Source: Lachnospiraceae bacterium
Lineage (GTDB): Bacteria > Bacillota > Clostridia > Lachnospirales > Lachnospiraceae
NCBI GenBank assembly: GCA_003535955.1
Contig: DPZM01000024.1
Coordinates: 1 to 38,908, forward strand
Direction of reading: 5' to 3'
DNA: 38,908 nucleotides
Part shown: piece after piece, positions 16,800-25,362 of the stretch
Layout of the letters: every line of letters starts with the position of its first letter
How positions within the stretch are numbered: the stretch's first letter is position 1
Program-made: the position numbers and the translations under genes
The notes under the pieces: model-generated
What the model was told of the DNA's origin: nothing
Database searches by the model: none
The model's input: only the letters and a program-made list of their open reading frames with translations

Positions 16800-17328
16800 T
16801 GAAGGCCCTTCCGGAAGGATTGCATTAACGGCTCTTATGACATCACTTGCGGCAGTGGCCGGATATCTTGAGATGCTTTTTCCGATAGATATCTTCGGTA
16901 TCCCGGGTGTTAAGCCGGGGCTTGCAAATATAGTATCTGTTATTGTCCTGTATATGTTCGGGCCGGCATATGCATTTATGGTGATGGCTGTAAGGGTCAT
17001 TCTGATCGGATTTATGTTCGGCAATATGTACTCTGTAATATACGGGCTTACCGGCGGTGTATTCAGCGTGACGGTCATGTATCTGCTTAAAAAAACAGGA
17101 CTTTTTAAATGCACGGGTGTGAGCGCGGCCGGAGGTGCTGCCCACAATATCGGACAGCTGCTGGTTGCCCGGGTGACCCTGGGTGAGCTTAACCTTGTAT
17201 ATTATATGCCGGTCCTTGTTTTATTTGGGACTTTGTTCGGAAGCATTTCAGGTGTACTTTCGGAAATGATCTACGAAAGGATCAGTAAGGGGGATAACAA
17301 TGATAGGATTTTTGAGAGGGAAGCTTGA
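16774..17328 (+). CDS. Gx transporter family membrane protein (HepS-I-like)
   Basis: A membrane protein of about 184 residues with five or six helices, of the family annotated as Gx transporter or heptaprenyl diphosphate synthase component I. The N-terminal helix with GYLEMLFPIDIFGIPGVKPGL and the later GGAAHNIGQLLVA are characteristic. ECF substrate-binding components share this fold, so an uptake role is plausible but the ligand is unknown. I prefer ATG 16774, six bases after AAGG at 16764-16767; ATG 16768 is also in frame. Its 5' end overlaps the NusG-II gene by 26 bases and its 3' end overlaps ruvA by 29 bases, so the group is translated as a coupled unit. Confidence 0.85.
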   Translation: MKQMLTHGNEGPSGRIALTALMTSLAAVAGYLEMLFPIDIFGIPGVKPGLANIVSVIVLYMFGPAYAFMVMAVRVILIGFMFGNMYSVIYGLTGGVFSVTVMYLLKKTGLFKCTGVSAAGGAAHNIGQLLVARVTLGELNLVYYMPVLVLFGTLFGSISGVLSEMIYERISKGDNNDRIFEREA

Positions 17329-17908
17329 AGCCATATACGATGAACGGATCGTAATAGATGTAAACGGTATGGGCTTTAATGTCAGCATGCCGGTAAGAGA
17401 GCTTGAGCTGCTTGAGCCCATGGGGTCTGATGTAAAGGTTTATACTTATCTTGCTGTACGTGAGGATGCCATGCAGCTGTATGGATTTATCACAGCCGAT
17501 TCATTGGAGCTTTTCAAGCTCCTTATACAGGTAAACGGAATAGGCCCCAAGGGAGCGTTGGCCCTGTTATCGGCAATGAGTGTTGAGGATCTTCGGTTCG
17601 CAATAATGTCAGGGGATGTAGGGACCATATCAAAGGCGCCGGGTATTGGGGCCAAGACTGCACAACGCCTTATCATAGACCTTAAGGATAAGGTAAGCGT
17701 CCGTGACATGCTTAATACATATTCCGTTAATAATATGTCAGCTGTACCTTCCGAGATGAATTCCGCGAGGGCCGAAGCAATAGAAGCACTGACTGCTCTT
17801 GGCTACAGCTCCACGGATGCATTAAGGGCAGTACGGGAATCGGGAGCTGATGAAGCTGCCGATACCGAGACTATCATTAAGCTTGCCTTCAAGCAGCTTG
17901 CAAGGTGA
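17300..17908 (+). CDS. ruvA: Holliday junction branch migration protein RuvA
   Basis: Binds four-way DNA junctions as a tetramer and loads the RuvB motor. The 202-residue length is standard. Domain I (residues about 1-62) starts MIGFLRGKLEAIYDERIVID. Two helix-hairpin-helix motifs are in the middle (VNGIGPKGALALLSAM and APGIGAKTAQRLIIDLKDK). The C-terminal domain III (about 150-202) contacts RuvB. ATG 17300 lies inside the Gx gene with GGGGGATAAC just upstream. ruvB starts eight bases after the stop. Confidence 0.96.
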   Translation: MIGFLRGKLEAIYDERIVIDVNGMGFNVSMPVRELELLEPMGSDVKVYTYLAVREDAMQLYGFITADSLELFKLLIQVNGIGPKGALALLSAMSVEDLRFAIMSGDVGTISKAPGIGAKTAQRLIIDLKDKVSVRDMLNTYSVNNMSAVPSEMNSARAEAIEALTALGYSSTDALRAVRESGADEAADTETIIKLAFKQLAR

Positions 17909-17916
17909 GGTGAGAT

Positions 17917-18924
17917 ATGGAGAAGCGATCGATCGAAACACGACTTACTGAAGAGGATGTTAAGATAGAAGGGTCACTCAGACCTCAGTATCTTAATGAT
18001 TATATAGGGCAGGAGAAGTTAAAGAGCACGCTGAAGATCTATATAGAGGCGGCGAAGAAGAGAAATGATCCCCTGGACCATGTGCTCTTTTACGGCCCTC
18101 CCGGTCTTGGCAAGACAACATTGGCCTGCATCATAGCCAATGAGATGGGTGTAAACATCAAGACAACATCCGGGCCGGCCATAGAGAAGCCGGGTGACAT
18201 GGCAGCGATACTTAATAACCTTAAGGAGGGTGACGTCCTCTTTATCGATGAGATACACAGGCTCAACAGACAGGTCGAGGAAGTGCTCTATCCCGCAATG
18301 GAGGACTATGCCATAGATATCATGATCGGCAAGGGGGCCGGAGCCAAGTCAATCAGGATCGATCTTCCAAGGTTTACACTGGTAGGGGCTACAACAAGGG
18401 CGGGACTGTTGACGGCACCGCTGCGTGACAGGTTCGGTGTCATACACAGGCTGGAATTCTATACCAATGAAGAGCTTAAGACCATAATACAACACTCGGC
18501 CGTGATACTTGATGTTAAGGTGGATGAGGATGGTGCCATGGAGATGGCCAGAAGGAGCCGGGGAACACCGAGGCTTGCCAATCGTCTTCTGAAGCGGGTG
18601 CGTGACTTTGCCCAGGTCAGGTTTGACGGTGATATAACCGATGATGTGGCAAGGCAGGCCCTTGATCTTATGGATGTTGACAGGATGGGACTTGATCATA
18701 TTGACAGGAATTATATCATGACTATGATAAACAAGTTCGACGGCGGACCGGTGGGGCTTGATACGATAGCAGCTGCAATAGGTGAGGATTCGGGAACGAT
18801 TGAAGATGTTTACGAGCCCTACCTTATCATGAACGGCTTCATAAACAGGACACCAAGGGGAAGGGTGGCGGCCAAGGCTGCCTATGACCACTTCGGTTTG
18901 GCTTTGGATAAAGCCGAAGAATAA
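17917..18924 (+). CDS. ruvB: Holliday junction DNA helicase RuvB
   Basis: The hexameric AAA+ motor of RuvAB branch migration. Walker A is GPPGLGKTTLA (about residues 61-71), Walker B is LFIDEIHRL, sensor 1 is LVGATTRAG, and the arginine-finger/winged-helix region is GTPRLANRLLKRVRDFA onward. The N-terminal LRPQYLNDYIGQEKLK is the standard opening. The length of 335 residues is normal. It is preceded by AGGTGAG. No clear GC-rich terminator follows, only AT-rich DNA up to the next promoter. Confidence 0.97.
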   Translation: MEKRSIETRLTEEDVKIEGSLRPQYLNDYIGQEKLKSTLKIYIEAAKKRNDPLDHVLFYGPPGLGKTTLACIIANEMGVNIKTTSGPAIEKPGDMAAILNNLKEGDVLFIDEIHRLNRQVEEVLYPAMEDYAIDIMIGKGAGAKSIRIDLPRFTLVGATTRAGLLTAPLRDRFGVIHRLEFYTNEELKTIIQHSAVILDVKVDEDGAMEMARRSRGTPRLANRLLKRVRDFAQVRFDGDITDDVARQALDLMDVDRMGLDHIDRNYIMTMINKFDGGPVGLDTIAAAIGEDSGTIEDVYEPYLIMNGFINRTPRGRVAAKAAYDHFGLALDKAEE

Positions 18925-18980
18925 ATAAATGTTACATAAATATTAAAATATGATTTTTTTTAAAATTAAGAATTTTTCTG

Positions 18981-19008
18981 ATGACAAGATAAAAATATTT
19001 GCTATAAT
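18981..19008 (+). promoter_or_regulatory. Strong promoter for the secreted protein gene and zapA
   Basis: ATGACA (18981-18986), a 16-base spacer and TATAAT (19003-19008), with a TG extended -10 (TGCTATAAT). The DNA from 18925 to 18980 upstream is very AT-rich, as in UP elements. A 5' leader of about 40 bases leads to AAAGGGG at 19040-19045 and ATG 19055. Confidence 0.8.
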
Positions 19009-19054
19009 TATATATGGGTAATTTTATTTGTCACATAAGAAAGGGGACGAGTAT

Positions 19055-19966
19055 ATGAAAGGGAAACAATTAATAGGGGTAGGCGCAGTATGTCTGGCTG
19101 CAGCCTTAACATTCGGTGTACCCACAACCGTTAGGGCTGATGCTTTGCCCTGTACGGTAGCTTATCTTAATCAGGCAAAGGCGCAGCAGTCCGCAGCAGC
19201 AGCGGAACTTAATTCGGCCAAGGCTGTACTGGCTGAGAAGCAGGCCAAGCTCAATTCATTCACATCAGCGGGTATCAATTCGGGAACTGATTACCTTAAT
19301 GCGGTAAATGAACTACAGGCAGCACAGGGACAGGTAGAGATCAAGCTAAGCAGGCTTAATGATGCCAACAGTTTTGTGAAGGATTGTGAGAGCAAGTACG
19401 CGGTTGAGGACAATGCCGACAAGTCTTATAAAGCGCTTCAGGATGTAAATGCCCTTCAGGCTGCCAAGCTGGCATATGATAATGCACAGGCTATTGCAAA
19501 TGCGGCATTGACTGCGGTTAATAATACCAAGGCAGCTATAGCGGGTTATCAGACACAGCTGGCAACAAGTCCTGCCGTACAGTCACAGATTGATGCATTG
19601 AATGTTCAGCTCAATTCGCAGACAGCTGATTATAATAACAAGCAGGCAATCGCGGATCAGAAGAAGGCAGCTTATTCGGCTTTACTTAATTCCGGCTGGG
19701 CTTCATATGACAAGAAGCCGATCGAATATATTTATAACAGGGATGATATGAGATCTTATACGGTAACTGACCTTAACAAAGACGGCAAGGTCGATGGCGA
19801 AGATTTCTTTATCGGTATAGGCTATGTACAGGGTGGAGGTAAGAACGATCCCATATACAGACAGGATCATTACCTCGAAGAGGCAAGGAATGTTCCGATT
19901 CATTGGATGGAAGCATATTTCAATGAATATAATCAGGCCAGGTATAAATATAAGTCATCGCATTAA
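19055..19966 (+). CDS. Secreted coiled-coil protein with an EF-hand/dockerin-like calcium loop
   Basis: A 303-residue protein not recognised as a named family. Residues 1-28 are a signal peptide (basic start, hydrophobic core, VRA then DA at the likely cleavage site). Residues about 35-220 are Ala/Gln/Asn/Lys-rich heptad sequence, predicting long coiled coils. At about 239-250 sits DLNKDGKVDGED, a D-x-N-x-D-G-x-x-D calcium loop like those of EF hands and dockerins, followed by an aromatic C-terminus with Tyr and His. Only one loop is seen, so it is not a complete dockerin pair. The AUG at 19055 has AAAGGGG nine bases upstream. It has its own strong promoter and is followed 15 bases later by zapA. 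A surface or envelope structural role is inference. Confidence 0.8.
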   Translation: MKGKQLIGVGAVCLAAALTFGVPTTVRADALPCTVAYLNQAKAQQSAAAAELNSAKAVLAEKQAKLNSFTSAGINSGTDYLNAVNELQAAQGQVEIKLSRLNDANSFVKDCESKYAVEDNADKSYKALQDVNALQAAKLAYDNAQAIANAALTAVNNTKAAIAGYQTQLATSPAVQSQIDALNVQLNSQTADYNNKQAIADQKKAAYSALLNSGWASYDKKPIEYIYNRDDMRSYTVTDLNKDGKVDGEDFFIGIGYVQGGGKNDPIYRQDHYLEEARNVPIHWMEAYFNEYNQARYKYKSSH

Positions 19967-19981
19967 CAGAGGTGAATAATA

Positions 19982-20341
19982 ATGTCTTCAAAGAACGATA
20001 CGGAAGTTATTATCGGCGGTAAGGTCATTCGCTTGAGCGGTTACGAGAGTGAGGAATATCTCCAGAAGGTTGCTGCTTATATTAATGGTAAGATAGCTGA
20101 ATATGAGAAAGTTGACTCTTTCAGAAGACAGCCTCTTGATATGCAGAATGTATTGATACAGCTAAATGTGGCTGATGACTATTTTAAAGCGAAAAAAGAG
20201 CTTGAAGAACTGACAGAGGAGCTTGAAGCCAAGGATAAGGAGCTGTATGATATCAAGCATGAATTGATCGCTGCGCAGATAAAGATGGAAAGCAAGGATA
20301 AAATGATAAAGGATTATCAGAAAGAATTATCCAAAATATGA
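19982..20341 (+). CDS. zapA: Cell division protein ZapA
   Basis: A small cytoplasmic FtsZ-binding protein that promotes bundling of the Z ring. The N-terminal globular head (NDTEVIIGGKVIRLSGYESEEYLQKVAAYIN) and the region LDMQNVLIQLNVADDYFKAK are typical. Residues about 65-119 form a long charged coiled coil (KKELEELTEELEAKDKELYD), giving a 119-residue protein somewhat longer than the shortest ZapA forms. AGAGGTGAATAATA precedes ATG 19982. It is co-transcribed with the secreted protein gene and closed by a terminator seven bases after its stop. Confidence 0.9.
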   Translation: MSSKNDTEVIIGGKVIRLSGYESEEYLQKVAAYINGKIAEYEKVDSFRRQPLDMQNVLIQLNVADDYFKAKKELEELTEELEAKDKELYDIKHELIAAQIKMESKDKMIKDYQKELSKI

Positions 20342-20347
20342 TTTTAT

Positions 20348-20376
20348 GGGGCTGTCAATGACAGCCCCTCATTTTT
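20348..20376 (+). terminator. Intrinsic terminator after zapA, ten bases before the U32 start
   Basis: A perfect ten-bp stem (GGGGCTGTCA/TGACAGCCCC, no spare loop bases in the full pairing, so the tip opens) is followed by TCATTTTT. It ends about nine bases before ATG 20386 of the U32 gene. Confidence 0.88.
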
Positions 20377-20385
20377 GACTGAAAT

Positions 20386-22596
20386 ATGGAAAATTGCAAA
20401 GACAGTAAAAAAACTGAATTACTGGCCCCGGCAGGCGACTATGAATGCTTTCTTTCGGCTGTAAAGGCCGGAGCCGATGCTGTTTATGTGGGAGGGCCTA
20501 AGTTCGGGGCCAGGGCTTATGCAGTGAATTTTACACAGGATGAGCTTCTGAAAGCCGCAGACCATGCGCATATACATGGAAGGAAGCTCTATCTGACTGT
20601 TAATACCGTTCTGAAGAACAGGGAGATAACAGAACTTTATGATTATATAAGCCCCCTGTATGAAGGTGGAATAGACGGAGTTATCGTGCAGGATGCAGGT
20701 GTAATAAGAGCCCTTAGAGGATCATTTCCGGATCTTCACATTCACGCAAGTACCCAGATGGCGATAACAGGGAAGGAAGGAGTCCTTCTTCTTAAAGATA
20801 TGGGAATAAGAAGGGTGGTTCCTGCCAGGGAATTAAGCTTAAAGGAGATAAAGGAAATACGGAAGGAAACCGGTATGGAGCTTGAGTGCTTTATACATGG
20901 AGCGCTGTGTTACTCCTATTCCGGCAAATGCCTTTTTTCCAGTATCGCAGGAGGAAGGAGCGGGAATAGAGGGAGGTGCGCAGGTCCCTGCCGTCTGCCC
21001 TATAATGATCAATATATCCTAAGCGCAAAAGATATTTCGACAATTGATATTCTTCCCGATCTGATCGAAGCCGGAATTTCTTCATTCAAGATAGAAGGAA
21101 GGATGAAGAGCAGGGAGTATGTTGCGGGTGTTACCGGAATATACAGGAAGTATATAGACATGTACCTGACTGAGTGCAATGACGATAAAAAACAGAAATA
21201 CAGAGTAGACGAGGAAGACCTGCGTGAACTTGATGAACTGTATACAAGGAGCGGACACTGCAGGGGCTATTATTATTATCATAACGGGGCGGACATGATC
21301 ACGGTGAGCAGGCCCGGCTATGACTCGGCCGATGATGAAAGGATGAAGGTACTGTTCAACAAATATACAGGGCAGGACGATAAGCTTAAATGCACCGGTT
21401 ATATACGGGCATTTGTAGGGGAACCTCTCCTTGCAAGGGTTGAATGCAGCGGCAAGAGAGCTGAATGTATCGGAGAGGTGGTTGAGAAGGCATTGAAACA
21501 ACCGACTTCGGAGGAAAACATCAAAAAGCAGTTTTTAAAAACAGGAGATACACCCTATAAGCTTGAAGAGCTTGTCATTGATAGCGGGAATGATATCTTC
21601 ATACCGGTATCCGCGCTGAATTCATTGAGAAGACAGGTATTTGAGCTGCTTAAGGACAAAATGACTTTGCCTTATAAACGCAGGAGTGATAACAGGTCAG
21701 CATTTAATAATATGACTTCGGAAAAAACCGGAAGTGATATTAAGGACTTAAGCAAGGCATTTCCCGATGTAAATATAAGGCTTGATTCAATTAAGCTTTT
21801 TGATACGGTTTTGGACTCAGGACTTGGAGATATAATATCAATAGACGTAAAGGAATTCAACAGATACGAAAAGAATACGTATGCTGTCGATAAAGACCTG
21901 ATAATAAAAACGGCAGAGAAAATACATGCTAAAGGAAGCAGGTTTTTTCTTGCCCTGCCGCCTGTTATAAGGCATTGTTTTTTTGACAGGAACAAGGTTC
22001 TTTCGGATATACTGACCGAGGGACCGGTTGACGGTGTTATAATAGATAATTATGAAAGCCTGTACTATCTTGGGAAGCTTGGATTTAAAGGGAGAGTAAC
22101 AGGAGATGTACATCTCTATTGTACCAATGATCTTGCGGCTGAGGCTTTGCATGAACTGGGGATCGATGTTCTGACTTATCCGCTTGAATTAAATGCCGGT
22201 GAACTTAACCATCTTAAATTAAAGAAGGGAGAGTTTATCCTTTACGGACGTGCTCCCATGATGATATCGGCCCAGTGTACACAGAAGACTATTGACAAGT
22301 GTATAAAGGATAACGGAGTGTCGGATATAAGGGACCGGTTCGGCAATGAATTTCCGGTTGTAAGAAACTGTGGCGAGTGTTACAACACGGTTCTGAATTG
22401 CGTACCGACTATGTTCGCATCGAAAAAAGAGATTCCTTCAGATATCACCCCTGATTCTTACAGGATCCATTTTACCGTGGAGGATAGGGATGAAACGGAA
22501 AGGGTGCTTGACTTCTACAGGGCTTTTAAGCGGGGTGAAGAAAACGAAGTATTTAGAAAAAGGACACTTTTACATCTTAAGAGAGGAGTAGAGTGA
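20386..22596 (+). CDS. U32 family protein with DUF3656-like C-terminus (RlhA/TrhP-related)
   Basis: A 736-residue protein of the U32 family, long annotated as peptidases or collagenases; related members RlhA and TrhP carry out RNA hydroxylation. The N-terminus LLAPAGDYECFLSAVKAGAD and the family motif at 167-186 (ECFIHGALCYSYSGKCLFSS) are clear. Cys175, Cys182, Cys198 and Cys202 are in the spacing expected for the conserved family cysteines. The extra C-terminal half is of the size of DUF3656-containing RlhA-like proteins. Which RNA position it modifies, if any, cannot be read here. The ATG has no Shine-Dalgarno, being just after the zapA terminator. The SEDS gene starts directly at its stop. 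Confidence 0.88.
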   Translation: MENCKDSKKTELLAPAGDYECFLSAVKAGADAVYVGGPKFGARAYAVNFTQDELLKAADHAHIHGRKLYLTVNTVLKNREITELYDYISPLYEGGIDGVIVQDAGVIRALRGSFPDLHIHASTQMAITGKEGVLLLKDMGIRRVVPARELSLKEIKEIRKETGMELECFIHGALCYSYSGKCLFSSIAGGRSGNRGRCAGPCRLPYNDQYILSAKDISTIDILPDLIEAGISSFKIEGRMKSREYVAGVTGIYRKYIDMYLTECNDDKKQKYRVDEEDLRELDELYTRSGHCRGYYYYHNGADMITVSRPGYDSADDERMKVLFNKYTGQDDKLKCTGYIRAFVGEPLLARVECSGKRAECIGEVVEKALKQPTSEENIKKQFLKTGDTPYKLEELVIDSGNDIFIPVSALNSLRRQVFELLKDKMTLPYKRRSDNRSAFNNMTSEKTGSDIKDLSKAFPDVNIRLDSIKLFDTVLDSGLGDIISIDVKEFNRYEKNTYAVDKDLIIKTAEKIHAKGSRFFLALPPVIRHCFFDRNKVLSDILTEGPVDGVIIDNYESLYYLGKLGFKGRVTGDVHLYCTNDLAAEALHELGIDVLTYPLELNAGELNHLKLKKGEFILYGRAPMMISAQCTQKTIDKCIKDNGVSDIRDRFGNEFPVVRNCGECYNTVLNCVPTMFASKKEIPSDITPDSYRIHFTVEDRDETERVLDFYRAFKRGEENEVFRKRTLLHLKRGVE

Positions 22597-23913
22597 TTGG
22601 AAACGATAATACACACATTTTCCAATTACATACTGATAGCCCTTATGACGATATATGCCTTCCAGTGCTTCTATGTATTCCGCTATAAATCGGAAAAAGA
22701 CAGGGACAGCATATATTTAAGCCAGGTTCTTGCAATGTCGCTTATATACCTTATATCATTTGGTATTATCTGGCTTAAAACGGGGGATAACAATATCCCC
22801 AGCTTTTATGCTCTTACCCAGCTTATCCTGTGGTCGATCATATTTTTGTACAGGAAGCTGTATCCTGAAGCAAACAAGCTTCTCGTAAACAATATGTGCA
22901 TGCTTATGAGCATAGGCTTTATCATTCTTGTAAGGCTGAATTACAACAAGGCCAGGAAACAGTTTATGGTGGTTCTTTTTTCAGCCCTCCTTGCACTTGT
23001 TATACCGTATGTTCTCAAACGTTTTAAGAGACTTCGAAGATTTTATAAGCTGTTTGCCGCCGCAGGCATGGCTGCGCTTGCCTTTGTACTTGTTTTTTCG
23101 AGGACGATCAACGGCTCCAAGCTCAATATAAAGATCGGAGGAGTGGCATTTCAGGCTTCGGAATTTGTTAAGATAATCTTTGTTTTTTCGATAGCGGGAA
23201 TACTTACATGTTCAAAATCAGAAAAGCGGCTTATGATGGCAGCCATCGTTTCTGCCATTCATGTCCTTCTTCTCGTTGCATCAAAGGATCTTGGTACGGC
23301 CATAATATTCTTTATTGTATTTACCATTATGGTATTTGTGGCAACCGGAAGATACAGATATCTTATCGGCGGGATCGCAGGAGCAGCGCTTGGATCTGTG
23401 GCAGGATATATTATGTTCTCTCACGTAAGGGTCAGAGTTCTGGCCTGGCGTGACCCTCTTGACACGATCGAGAATTCCGGCTATCAGATAGCCCAGTCTC
23501 TTTTTGCGATAGGTACGGGAGGATTTAAGGGCATGGGCCTTTACGGAGGAACTCCTGACAGAATACCGCTTGTGGAATCCGATTTTATCTTTGCTGCCAT
23601 ATCCGAGGAGTTTGGGGTGATCTTTTCGATAGGCTTGATACTGATATGTGTCAGCTGTTTTATCATGTTCATGAACATAGCCATGCGTTTTAACGATCTT
23701 TTTTATAAACTGGTTGCAGTAGGATTTGCTGTCACATACGGCTTTCAGGTTTTTCTTACAATAGGAGGCGTAAGCAAGTTCATACCTCTTACGGGCGTGA
23801 CCTTGCCCCTTGTCAGCTACGGAAGCAATTCCATTATGGTATCGCTTATAATGTTTTCGGTGATTCAGGGCCTTTATGTATCCGTAAGAAGTTCAAACCG
23901 GGATGGGGTGTAA
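22597..23913 (+). CDS. SEDS-family peptidoglycan glycosyltransferase (FtsW/RodA/SpoVE)
   Basis: A 438-residue polytopic membrane protein. The C-terminal half carries the family's conserved regions: KIGGVAFQASEFVKI, the segment DPLDTIENSGYQIAQSLFAIGTGG-x-GMGLYGG, VESDFIFAAISEEFG, and the final PLTGVTLPLVSYGSNS. SEDS proteins polymerise lipid II into glycan strands together with a class B PBP, and the next gene is exactly such a PBP. Which of the division, elongation or sporulation roles it serves is open. The start is TTG 22597, immediately after the U32 stop, with AGGAG (22584-22588) eight bases before it; there is no suitable ATG. Confidence 0.93.
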   Translation: METIIHTFSNYILIALMTIYAFQCFYVFRYKSEKDRDSIYLSQVLAMSLIYLISFGIIWLKTGDNNIPSFYALTQLILWSIIFLYRKLYPEANKLLVNNMCMLMSIGFIILVRLNYNKARKQFMVVLFSALLALVIPYVLKRFKRLRRFYKLFAAAGMAALAFVLVFSRTINGSKLNIKIGGVAFQASEFVKIIFVFSIAGILTCSKSEKRLMMAAIVSAIHVLLLVASKDLGTAIIFFIVFTIMVFVATGRYRYLIGGIAGAALGSVAGYIMFSHVRVRVLAWRDPLDTIENSGYQIAQSLFAIGTGGFKGMGLYGGTPDRIPLVESDFIFAAISEEFGVIFSIGLILICVSCFIMFMNIAMRFNDLFYKLVAVGFAVTYGFQVFLTIGGVSKFIPLTGVTLPLVSYGSNSIMVSLIMFSVIQGLYVSVRSSNRDGV

Positions 23914-23919
23914 GCTTAA

Positions 23920-25362
23920 ATGTTTAAAAGCAGGATCAGGGATGACAACGAAAAAACAAATAATGAGATATTGTTTATAACCTATATTTTTGCCGCCGTT
24001 TTTGTTGCGCTGATATGTTATATAGTTTACTTTACCGCTTTTAAGAGCGACGGAGTTATAAACAATGCATATAACCTTAAGAGGGGAGAGATCCTTGAAG
24101 AGAAGACGGTGCGTGGGACGATCATTTCCGGGGACGGTCAGGTGCTTGCCAAAACCGTAACAAAGGAAGACGGAAGTGAAGTAAGGGAATACCCGTATGC
24201 CAATGTTTTCGCCCACGCGGTGGGTTTTATGGCCCGGGGCTGTATCGGTATAGAGTCGATGACCAATTATACACTTCTTAACTGCTCGGATTTTTTCGCT
24301 GAAAAGATCGGAAACGATATGCATGGAATTAAGAATAAAGGGGATAATGTTATTACAACACTTGATACTTCGCTTCAGACAACAGCTTCTCAGGCCCTTG
24401 GCGACAGGAAAGGGGCAGTGGTACTGATGGATGTAAAGACCGGATATATACTTGCCCTTGTGAGTAAGCCTGATTTTGATCCGAACAATATTGATGAAAT
24501 ATGGGACAGTGTTAATAATGATACGGAAAACAGCCCTCTTTTAAACAGGGCTACCCAGGGACTTTACCCGCCGGGTTCTACCTTTAAGATAATAACGGCA
24601 TTGGAATATATCAGGGAGAATAAAGATGCTTCCTCATATGAATTTGACTGTACGGGACATTTCGAGTATGACGGAGTTAAGATAAACTGTTATCACGGGC
24701 AGGATCACGGGCATATGGATCTTGGTTTAAGCTTTGCGAAATCATGCAACTCATCCTTTGCCAATATAAGTTCAGGCCTTGATAAAGGTAAATTCGGCAA
24801 TACCTGCAATGAACTCCTTTTTAACGGCAAGATGCCCTGTCCTTTCAGCTATAAGCAGAGTACGGTCGATCTTAACAGTGATTCCGATTCTGCCGATCTT
24901 ATCCAGACGGGAATCGGACAGGGAAAAACCCAGATAACTCCCATTCATATGGCAATGATCACTTCGGCGGTGGCAAACGGTGGAATACTGATGGAGCCAA
25001 TGGTGATCGATGAGATCAGGAATTCGGGAGGGGTTGTCGTGAAGGACATAAAGATCAGGGAATACGGACGCCTTATGAGTGAGGATGAGTCGGCAAAGGT
25101 CCGGGAGCTTATGAGAGGCGTTATACTTAACGGTACAGGGTCAAGGCTACAGGGAACTGTCGGGTATGATGCTGCAGGTAAAACGGGTTCGGCAGAATAC
25201 TCGAAAGATAAAACAAAAAGCCATGCATGGTTTGCCGGCTTTGCTCCTTATGATGATCCTCAGGTTGCAATAACAGTTATCGTAGAAGGCGGAGGATCGG
25301 GCGGCGAGACTGCCGTTCCTATAGCGAGAAAGGTATTTGATGATTATTTCAATGGGAAGTGA
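23920..25362 (+). CDS. Class B penicillin-binding protein transpeptidase (PbpA/PBP2-like)
   Basis: A 480-residue transpeptidase with an N-terminal membrane helix (about residues 13-40), a dimerisation region and a C-terminal serine transpeptidase domain. The catalytic triad motifs are all present: SxxK at Ser220-Lys223 (PPGSTFKIIT), SxN at Ser275-Asn277 (KSCNSSFAN) and KTG at 421-423 (AGKTGSAEY). It forms a cognate pair with the upstream SEDS gene, six bases away. The short length matches PbpA-type proteins. Its stop codon directly abuts the stop of the minus-strand HD-GYP-like gene, with no base between. Confidence 0.94.
   Translation: MFKSRIRDDNEKTNNEILFITYIFAAVFVALICYIVYFTAFKSDGVINNAYNLKRGEILEEKTVRGTIISGDGQVLAKTVTKEDGSEVREYPYANVFAHAVGFMARGCIGIESMTNYTLLNCSDFFAEKIGNDMHGIKNKGDNVITTLDTSLQTTASQALGDRKGAVVLMDVKTGYILALVSKPDFDPNNIDEIWDSVNNDTENSPLLNRATQGLYPPGSTFKIITALEYIRENKDASSYEFDCTGHFEYDGVKINCYHGQDHGHMDLGLSFAKSCNSSFANISSGLDKGKFGNTCNELLFNGKMPCPFSYKQSTVDLNSDSDSADLIQTGIGQGKTQITPIHMAMITSAVANGGILMEPMVIDEIRNSGGVVVKDIKIREYGRLMSEDESAKVRELMRGVILNGTGSRLQGTVGYDAAGKTGSAEYSKDKTKSHAWFAGFAPYDDPQVAITVIVEGGGSGGETAVPIARKVFDDYFNGK

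Noticed and set aside
18925..18980. Terminator after ruvB
   Set aside because: Only AT-rich DNA with an eight-T run and no GC stem; more like an UP element of the next promoter.
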